Below, one piece after another: positions 6,191 to 11,623 of a DNA stretch of 11,623 bases. Made by a program: the position numbers and the translations under genes. A model generated the notes under the pieces. The model did not search any database. It saw only the letters and a list, made by a program, of their open reading frames with translations, and was not told where the DNA came from. Source of the DNA: Marinagarivorans sp. UBA5868 (lineage in GTDB: Bacteria > Pseudomonadota > Gammaproteobacteria > Pseudomonadales > Cellvibrionaceae); NCBI GenBank assembly GCA_002432095.1, contig DJFQ01000196.1, positions 1 to 11,623 on the forward strand, in the 5' to 3' direction. Within the stretch, counting starts at the first letter, position 1; every line of letters starts with the position of its first letter.

Positions 6191-7651
6191 GTGAATCAAA
6201 CCGACCTACTCCATCTCCTAGCTCGCGGCGAAGACAGCCGACATCAATTCAAGCGTGACGCGACCAACGTCGACAGCCTCGCTGCTGAGCTGGCCGCATT
6301 CGCAAACAGCGGCGGCGGTAGTTTATTTCTCGGAGTAGCCGACGACGGTTTAGTCGCGGGTCTTGATGCTGCAGCGGTACAACGCTTAAACCAATTGCTT
6401 AGCAACGCCGCCGCCCAGCATGTACGCCCACCGATTCACCCGACCACTGAAAATGTGCAAACGGATCACGGCATTGTGATGGTGGTGAGCGTGCCCGATG
6501 GGCTGGCCAAGCCTTATATCGATAATCAAGGTCGCATTTGGGTTAAGCAAGGTGCGGACAAACGGCATGTGACCTCCCGCGAGGAAATGCAGCGCATGTT
6601 TCAGCGGGCTGGTTTGGTGTATGCCGATGTGGTGCCGGTGGCTGACAGTTCGGCGGCAGATATTGACGATAAAGCCTTTAATGCCTATTTCAATCGCCGC
6701 TATGGCGAGAGCAGCGAATTTGCAGGCCAGCCACTGGAAAAATTGATGCAGAACCTGGGCCTAGGTAATGGCCACGAACTGAATTTGGCCGGGCTAATGC
6801 TGTTTGGCCGCAACCCACAGCGCTACCGTCCCGCTTTTGAGGTTAAGGCGGTGGCCTTTCCCGGTACAGCGATTTACGACACCCGCTATCTGGATAGCGA
6901 AGATATTCGCGGTACTTTACTGGAGCAATTTCGCGGTGCGTTTGCTTTTATCAAACGCAACCTGCATCACGTGCAGCGCGGGCGCGGCTTTAATACACTG
7001 GGTGAGCTGGAGATTCCCGAAACCGCGCTGGAGGAGTTGTTAGTCAATGCCCTGATCCACCGGGACTACTTCACCAGTGCATCAATCCGGTTGATGGTGT
7101 TTGCTGATCGTGTGGAAATTATCAGCCCCGGCCACCTACCTGATAGCTTGAGTGTGGAAACCATTCGCCAGGGTAAAACAAATCGCCGCAATCCGACATT
7201 GACAGAACATGCCGCCCAGATATTGCCTTATCGTGGCATGGGCAGCGGCATTCCTCGCGCATTAAAGGAGTGGCCGCGCATCGAGCTGATTGATGATGTG
7301 CCGGGTAATCAGTTTAGTGCTGTGATTTGGCGGCCAGAGGCGGAATGGGCGGGAAAACCGTCCATAACAGGGAAAGCTACCGACCCAGTCACCGACCCAG
7401 TCACCGACCCAGTCGCACAGGTGTTGCGCGCTTTAGTCAATGGCCCATTGCGCCCCTCAGATATACAAAAAGCCGTAGCTTTGAAACATAGGCCGACATT
7501 CCGGGCTAACTATTTACACCCCGCCTTGGATCATGGCCTGATAGAGATGACCATTCCAGAAACACCCACCAGCCGGTTACAAAAATATCGCCTGACCCCC
7601 GCTGGGAAAGCATGGCTGCAAAAACATAACAACAATAGGAGCCAATCATGA
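6191..7651 (+). CDS. AlbA_2/Schlafen-like and GHKL ATPase-like protein with C-terminal winged helix, RM-associated
   Basis: The 486-residue product belongs to the group often annotated as 'ATP-binding protein', 'RecG-related transcriptional regulator' or AAA_4. The N-terminal AlbA_2 (Schlafen-core) domain (about 10-135) shows GEDSRHQFK (13-21) and [18 protein letters not shown] (36-53). A HATPase_c_4-like domain (about 275-375) has [18 protein letters not shown] (277-294) with the N-box Asn286, [10 protein letters not shown] (308-317) and GMGSGIPR (349-356). A TDPV x3 linker (397-408) leads to a winged-helix-like tail (about 410-480; [20 protein letters not shown]). Start is GTG at 6191, supported by AAGGA seven bases upstream. 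It shares an ATGA with hsdR. Such genes recur between hsdS and hsdR, but their role is unproven; transcriptional control, nucleic-acid binding or RNA cleavage are all possible. The canonical second glutamate of the Schlafen E-x4-E pair is Gln19 here. Confidence 0.8.
   Translation: MNQTDLLHLLARGEDSRHQFKRDATNVDSLAAELAAFANSGGGSLFLGVADDGLVAGLDAAAVQRLNQLLSNAAAQHVRPPIHPTTENVQTDHGIVMVVSVPDGLAKPYIDNQGRIWVKQGADKRHVTSREEMQRMFQRAGLVYADVVPVADSSAADIDDKAFNAYFNRRYGESSEFAGQPLEKLMQNLGLGNGHELNLAGLMLFGRNPQRYRPAFEVKAVAFPGTAIYDTRYLDSEDIRGTLLEQFRGAFAFIKRNLHHVQRGRGFNTLGELEIPETALEELLVNALIHRDYFTSASIRLMVFADRVEIISPGHLPDSLSVETIRQGKTNRRNPTLTEHAAQILPYRGMGSGIPRALKEWPRIELIDDVPGNQFSAVIWRPEAEWAGKPSITGKATDPVTDPVTDPVAQVLRALVNGPLRPSDIQKAVALKHRPTFRANYLHPALDHGLIEMTIPETPTSRLQKYRLTPAGKAWLQKHNNNRSQS
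7379..7414 (+). repeat. Three exact 12-base tandem repeats encoding TDPV x3
   Basis: ACCGACCCAGTC occurs three times in perfect tandem (7379-7390, 7391-7402, 7403-7414), in frame with the coding sequence. It encodes [12 protein letters not shown], the linker between the ATPase-like domain and the winged helix. A 12-base unit keeps the frame when copy number changes, so slippage would alter linker length without breaking the protein. Similar TDPV-rich linkers occur in relatives of this protein. Confidence 0.9.
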
Positions 7652-10600
7652 GCCAGACAAGCCGCGATGAGCGCCACACTCAGAATCGTGTCGTTGCGCT
7701 GTTTACCGACAAATCGCAACCAAGCTGCCTTCGCTACGACTATCTAGGCGACTGGCATAAACGCGAACATAACCGGCCCATCGAGGCGCACTACCTGCGT
7801 GAGAATTTGACAGCGCGCGGATACTCGCCCGCCCATATCGCCGCCGCGCTGCAAAAGCTGGAAGTCGCCGCCGACGCTACCGGCTTAACCCTGTACCAAG
7901 CCAACCTGCGCACTTACCAATTACTGCGCTACGGCGTGCAAGTGCAGGTGGCTGCCGGGCAAGCACATGACACTGTACATTTGATCGATTGGGACGCTCC
8001 CGACAACAATCATTTTGCAATAGCGGAGGAAGTAACGCTTAAAGGTGGTCACCAACGCCGCCCCGACCTGGTGTTGTACCTTAACGGTATTGCCATCGCG
8101 GTGATTGAACTCAAGCGCAGCTCGGTAGAGGTAGCCGATGGCGTGCGGCAGTTGATTACAAATCAGGAAGAAATTTTTAACTTAGGGTTTTTCAGTACTG
8201 TACAACTCGTTTTCGCGGGTAGTGATTCGCAAGGTTTGCGCTACGGCACCACGGGTACGTCGGAGAAATTCTTTGTTGAGTGGAAAGATGAAAATTCTGA
8301 CGATTGTGTAGAAATGGCTGCAGGCGCTTTGCTGGATATACCCTTGGCGCAAATGTGCAACAAGACGCGTTTGCTCGATGTAATCCGCAACTTTATTATT
8401 TTTGATGCGGGCCAGAAAAAAGTGCCCAGGCCACATCAGTTTTTTGGTGTTAAGGCCGCTCAGCAGCGCGTTAGCAAACGTGAAGGCGGTGTAATTTGGC
8501 ACACTCAAGGCAGCGGTAAAAGTATTTTGATGGTGCTGATCGCCAAGTGGTTAATGGAGCACGATCCGGACGCGCGAATATTGGTAGTGACTGACCGCGA
8601 TGAGTTGGATAAACAGATTGTGGGTGTAATGCGCAATGCGGGTGTAATTGGTGAAGATGCGCCCTCGCCACGTATTACCTCACGGGCGCAGTTTGTTGAA
8701 AAGCTGGGTGCTACCACGCCTCGCTTGTTGTGCGCGTTGATCCATAAATTTAATACAGCTGATTTAAAAGGAGAGCCGCCAGCGATTTACGGACGCTTTT
8801 ATGTATTTGTGGATGAGTGCCACCGTACCCAAGGCGGCGACATGAATAAGCAAATGAAACGTTGGTTGGCGGATGCGATCTTTATCGGTTTTACCGGCAC
8901 GCCTCTGCTGCGGAAAGACAAGAAAACAACCGGCGATGTATTCGGCACCTATATTCACACCTACAAATTTCATCAGGCGGTAGCCGATAAGGTTGTACTG
9001 GATTTGAAATACGAGGCGCGAAACGTACCGCAGCGGCTAACATCGCTAAAAGCTATCGATAGTTGGTTTGAACAAAAAACCAAAAACCTGAACAACTACC
9101 AAAAAGCCATCGTGAGAAAATCTTGGGCAACGCTGGAAAAGCTGATGAGCGCAGGTGAGCGTAAACAACGCATCATTGCCAGCATCATTGAAGACTTCAG
9201 CCTTAAGCCTCGACTGAATAATAACCGGGGCACAGCCATTCTTGTTGCGGCCTCTATCTATGATGCCTGTCATTATTTCCGATTATTTCACAATACATCC
9301 TTCGGCCAATATTGCGGCATCATTACTTCATTTGAACCGAATCATAACGCTATATCCCGCGAACCAGCTGATAGTGATGAGCGCTATAAATTTGATACCT
9401 ACACCAAACAAGTACTGAAATACGCTCAAACCACCAAACAATATGAAGATGAAATCAAACGCCGGTTTATTGAAGAGCCAGCCAACTGCAAATTGTTGAT
9501 CGTGGTAAGTAAACTTCTGACAGGATTTGATGCGCCTTCTTGCTCCTATATTTACTTGGATAATGAGCTGCACGACCACAATTTATTTCAGGCTATCTGC
9601 CGCACTAACCGCCTTGATGGCGAGGACAAAGACTACGGCCATATAGTTGATTTCAAAGAGCTATTCGATGACGTGCAGCAAGCGATTTCAGTTTACAGTT
9701 CAGATGAGCTGGATCTGGAGGGTGCCAGTGATGCGGAGAATAACGTCACCCTAAAAAGCTGGCTGGTCGAAGGCAAAAAGAAGCTGGATGATGCCCGCGA
9801 GGCGTTAAAGTACTTATGTGAGCCAGTACCGCCGCCGCGCGAAGTAGAGCAGTATCTGTATTATTTTTGCGGTACCGCAGGCAATCCGGAAGCGCTTTTG
9901 GAAACAGAAGTGTTGCGTATTTCGTTTTACAAAAGTGTGGCTACCTTTGTTCGGGCTTTTTCAGCTATCTCGCAAAATTTGCCTGAAGCAGGCTATAGCG
10001 AAGCTGAGATTAATGTGCTCAATAGCGAGGTGTTGTTCTTTAGCGACACCCGCTCTGCGATCAAGAAATTCTCTGGCGAGGAGTTGGACATAAAGCCCTA
10101 CGAAGCAGATATGCGCCACCTTATTAATACTTATATTCAGGCCGATCCGGCTGACCCTTTGGGCACGCTAGATAACTATTCGCTGGTTGAGTTAATTATT
10201 GAAACGGGTATACACGATGCCATTGCTAAAAAGCTCAACGATAAAGGCAGGTTATCAAAGAATGCAATTGCTGAAGGTATTATCAATAACGTTCGTAAAA
10301 CGATTATTCGCGAGCAGCTAACTGACCCTCGTTTTTATGAACAAATGTCAAAACTTTTGGATGACCTGATCGCATTAAAGCGCGATGGTACCGAAGCTTA
10401 TGAGGAGTTTTTGCGAAAGGCTGAAGCTTTGGTTAAGCAGATGGCAGGCAAACATCCACAAGCTAACACCCCATCAGCTTTGCACACCAAACACGAAGCG
10501 ACCGTAATCTACAATAATCTGCCGCAAATTCTGGCAGCCGGGCAAACTGCCTCCATGGTTGCCGAATCAGCTCCAAAAAATGAAGCAGAACTTGTCGCTC

Positions 10601-10770
10601 TGGCATTGAAAATTGATCGCACTATGCGCGAGAAGGCGCCTGCAGGTTGGAAAGGTGATCAAGCTCGTGAAGCGCAAGTGTTGAATGCGTTATTTCCTTT
10701 AATGGAACGCAATCGGCAAGCAACACTCGCGTTGTTTGAATTAATTAAGCATCAGCCAGGCTACTCATGA
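7648..10770 (+). CDS. hsdR: Type I restriction-modification endonuclease/translocase subunit HsdR
   Basis: HsdR is the ATP-driven translocase and nuclease subunit, which joins HsdM-HsdS at unmethylated sites, pulls DNA in and cleaves far from the site. The 1040-residue protein is full length for the family (EcoR124I HsdR is close to this size). The N-terminal nuclease domain has a PD-(D/E)xK site: D140 in RRPDLVLY, then E154 and K156 in IELKRS. The SF2 helicase motor follows: Walker A HTQGSGKS (285-292), Walker B VDECH (388-392), motif III FTGTP (415-419), LLTGFDAPS near 622 and the motif VI-like AICRTNR near 650. The C-terminal half (about 700-1040) is the helical part that docks on the methyltransferase. 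All key residues are present. The start has TAGGAG (7636-7641) six bases upstream and shares ATGA with the preceding gene. Confidence 0.97.
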   Translation: MSQTSRDERHTQNRVVALFTDKSQPSCLRYDYLGDWHKREHNRPIEAHYLRENLTARGYSPAHIAAALQKLEVAADATGLTLYQANLRTYQLLRYGVQVQVAAGQAHDTVHLIDWDAPDNNHFAIAEEVTLKGGHQRRPDLVLYLNGIAIAVIELKRSSVEVADGVRQLITNQEEIFNLGFFSTVQLVFAGSDSQGLRYGTTGTSEKFFVEWKDENSDDCVEMAAGALLDIPLAQMCNKTRLLDVIRNFIIFDAGQKKVPRPHQFFGVKAAQQRVSKREGGVIWHTQGSGKSILMVLIAKWLMEHDPDARILVVTDRDELDKQIVGVMRNAGVIGEDAPSPRITSRAQFVEKLGATTPRLLCALIHKFNTADLKGEPPAIYGRFYVFVDECHRTQGGDMNKQMKRWLADAIFIGFTGTPLLRKDKKTTGDVFGTYIHTYKFHQAVADKVVLDLKYEARNVPQRLTSLKAIDSWFEQKTKNLNNYQKAIVRKSWATLEKLMSAGERKQRIIASIIEDFSLKPRLNNNRGTAILVAASIYDACHYFRLFHNTSFGQYCGIITSFEPNHNAISREPADSDERYKFDTYTKQVLKYAQTTKQYEDEIKRRFIEEPANCKLLIVVSKLLTGFDAPSCSYIYLDNELHDHNLFQAICRTNRLDGEDKDYGHIVDFKELFDDVQQAISVYSSDELDLEGASDAENNVTLKSWLVEGKKKLDDAREALKYLCEPVPPPREVEQYLYYFCGTAGNPEALLETEVLRISFYKSVATFVRAFSAISQNLPEAGYSEAEINVLNSEVLFFSDTRSAIKKFSGEELDIKPYEADMRHLINTYIQADPADPLGTLDNYSLVELIIETGIHDAIAKKLNDKGRLSKNAIAEGIINNVRKTIIREQLTDPRFYEQMSKLLDDLIALKRDGTEAYEEFLRKAEALVKQMAGKHPQANTPSALHTKHEATVIYNNLPQILAAGQTASMVAESAPKNEAELVALALKIDRTMREKAPAGWKGDQAREAQVLNALFPLMERNRQATLALFELIKHQPGYS

Positions 10771-11480
10771 ACGAAACAATAGAGTTGGGTGAAATAGTCA
10801 TTCATGTGACCCGCAAAGCTATCAAGAATGTCCATCTATCTGTGCATCCACCGGAAGGCAGGGTAACTCTCTCTGCACCGAGAGAAACACGCCTGGAAGT
10901 GGCTCGAACCTATGCAGTTTCAAAACTCAGCTGGATTCGGGCACAACAAGAGATGTTGCGTCAGCAAGCACGGGAGACCCCTAGACAATTTATTGAACGA
11001 GAAAGCCATTTATTGTGGGGTAGACGTTATTTGTTATCGGTAATTGAACAGGATGCAAAGCCGAGCGTTTCCCGCAATCACAAACGCATAATCCTGAGCG
11101 TACGACCGGGTAGTGACTACGCAAAAAAAGCGGCAGTGATGCATGAGTGGCATAAATCGTTGCTGCACGAATTTATTCCGCCGCTAATAAAAAAATGGGA
11201 AGGGAAATTGGGCGTTAGGGTGAATGGCTATTTTCTCCAACGCATGAAAACCAAATGGGGAAGCTGCAAACCTGACGCTGGACATATTCGATTAAACACT
11301 GAGCTGGTAAAAAAACCCAAGGATTTAATCGAATATATTGTTGTACATGAGATGGCGCACTTGATCGAACCCACACACAATGATCGCTTCATTGCCATTC
11401 TGAACGAACATTATCCAACGTGGCGTGAGGCTAGATCCGAGATAAATGAGTTACCGTTGGCTGTTGAGAAATGGGATTAG
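10767..11480 (+). CDS. YgjP-like (DUF45) zinc metallopeptidase, M48-like
   Basis: This 237-residue protein fits the YgjP/DUF45 family, which is often annotated as an M48-family or SprT-like metallopeptidase. It has the zinc site HEMAH (194-198: His194, Glu195, His198), with His204 in PTHNDRF (202-208) as the likely third ligand. The family's KTKWGSC (161-167) and [11 protein letters not shown] (174-184) also appear. No signal peptide or TM helix is seen, so it should be cytosolic. The start shares ATGA with hsdR and has a weak AGG (10758-10760) upstream. This type of gene is found repeatedly downstream of hsdR, but its substrate is unknown; proteolytic control of HsdR, as ClpXP does in EcoKI, is an attractive inference only. 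It is the last gene of the operon. Confidence 0.88.
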   Translation: MNETIELGEIVIHVTRKAIKNVHLSVHPPEGRVTLSAPRETRLEVARTYAVSKLSWIRAQQEMLRQQARETPRQFIERESHLLWGRRYLLSVIEQDAKPSVSRNHKRIILSVRPGSDYAKKAAVMHEWHKSLLHEFIPPLIKKWEGKLGVRVNGYFLQRMKTKWGSCKPDAGHIRLNTELVKKPKDLIEYIVVHEMAHLIEPTHNDRFIAILNEHYPTWREARSEINELPLAVEKWD

Positions 11481-11513
11481 TGAAAATTATAAAAAGTGCA
11501 TTTAATGGTTGCT

Positions 11514-11544
11514 GAAAAACCTCACTCGCCTTGTGAGGATTTTC
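11514..11544 (+). terminator. Hairpin after the metallopeptidase gene, probable operon terminator
   Basis: GAAAA-A-CCTCAC (11514-11525) pairs with GTGAGG-A-TTTTC (11533-11544) around a seven-base loop, with a single A-A mismatch in the stem. The U-rich right arm suits intrinsic termination, although the T-run is short (four). The symmetry would also permit termination from the right. Positions 11545-11623, with T-rich runs near 11574 and 11584, contain no recognisable gene. Confidence 0.5.
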
Positions 11545-11623
11545 AAGCTTTTCCAGGCCTACTGATAACTACGGTTTTTTGTCTTTTTTAATTCGTTTAG
11601 GAAAATCACCTACCCCCTCATCC

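Noticed and set aside
1..11623. CRISPR array, tRNA, rRNA, insertion sequence or integrase
   Set aside because: No regularly spaced repeats, no recognisable tRNA or rRNA sequence and no transposase or integrase protein were seen; transfer is inferred only from composition and gene junctions.

Overview
The window is a bacterial defence locus, most likely from a gammaproteobacterium. That guess rests on moderate GC, the style of the HsdM and HsdR proteins, and a small divergent gene with a lipoprotein-like N-terminus; no rRNA or marker gene fixes the taxon.

Layout. Positions 1-155 (minus strand) hold the 5' end of a gene running off the left edge, probably encoding a lipoprotein or membrane-anchored protein. 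Positions 156-523 are a divergent intergenic region with an AT-rich stretch, a terminator-like inverted repeat and a plausible promoter with repeated CCACCCCT boxes upstream of hsdM. From 524 to 11480 runs one seven-gene, same-strand operon: hsdM (524-2956), hsdS (2947-4269), a CD-NTase with an AGS-C-like sensor domain (4266-5579), a two-TM SLATT effector (5572-6126), an AlbA_2/Schlafen-like plus GHKL ATPase-like protein (6191-7651), hsdR (7648-10770) and a YgjP-like HExxH metallopeptidase (10767-11480). A hairpin at 11514-11544 probably ends the operon; the last ~80 bases hold nothing I recognise.

How it works together. HsdM, HsdS and HsdR form a complete Type I restriction-modification enzyme with key motifs intact. 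Between hsdS and hsdR sits a minimal two-gene CBASS-like module: a nucleotidyltransferase predicted to make a cyclic or linear nucleotide signal, and a membrane effector predicted to damage the inner membrane. Its genes overlap each other and hsdS (4 and 8 nt), so the module is translationally linked to the RM operon rather than merely adjacent. The only gap in the operon (64 nt) lies just after it, and sampled base composition inside it is AT-richer than most of the flanks, consistent with cassette acquisition. The slot is the one that prrC, the suicide anticodon nuclease, occupies in the E. coli prr Type I locus, suggesting that the CBASS could be an abortive-infection backup that watches the RM enzyme. 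The AlbA_2/GHKL protein and the metallopeptidase recur near Type I RM genes, but their roles there are not understood.
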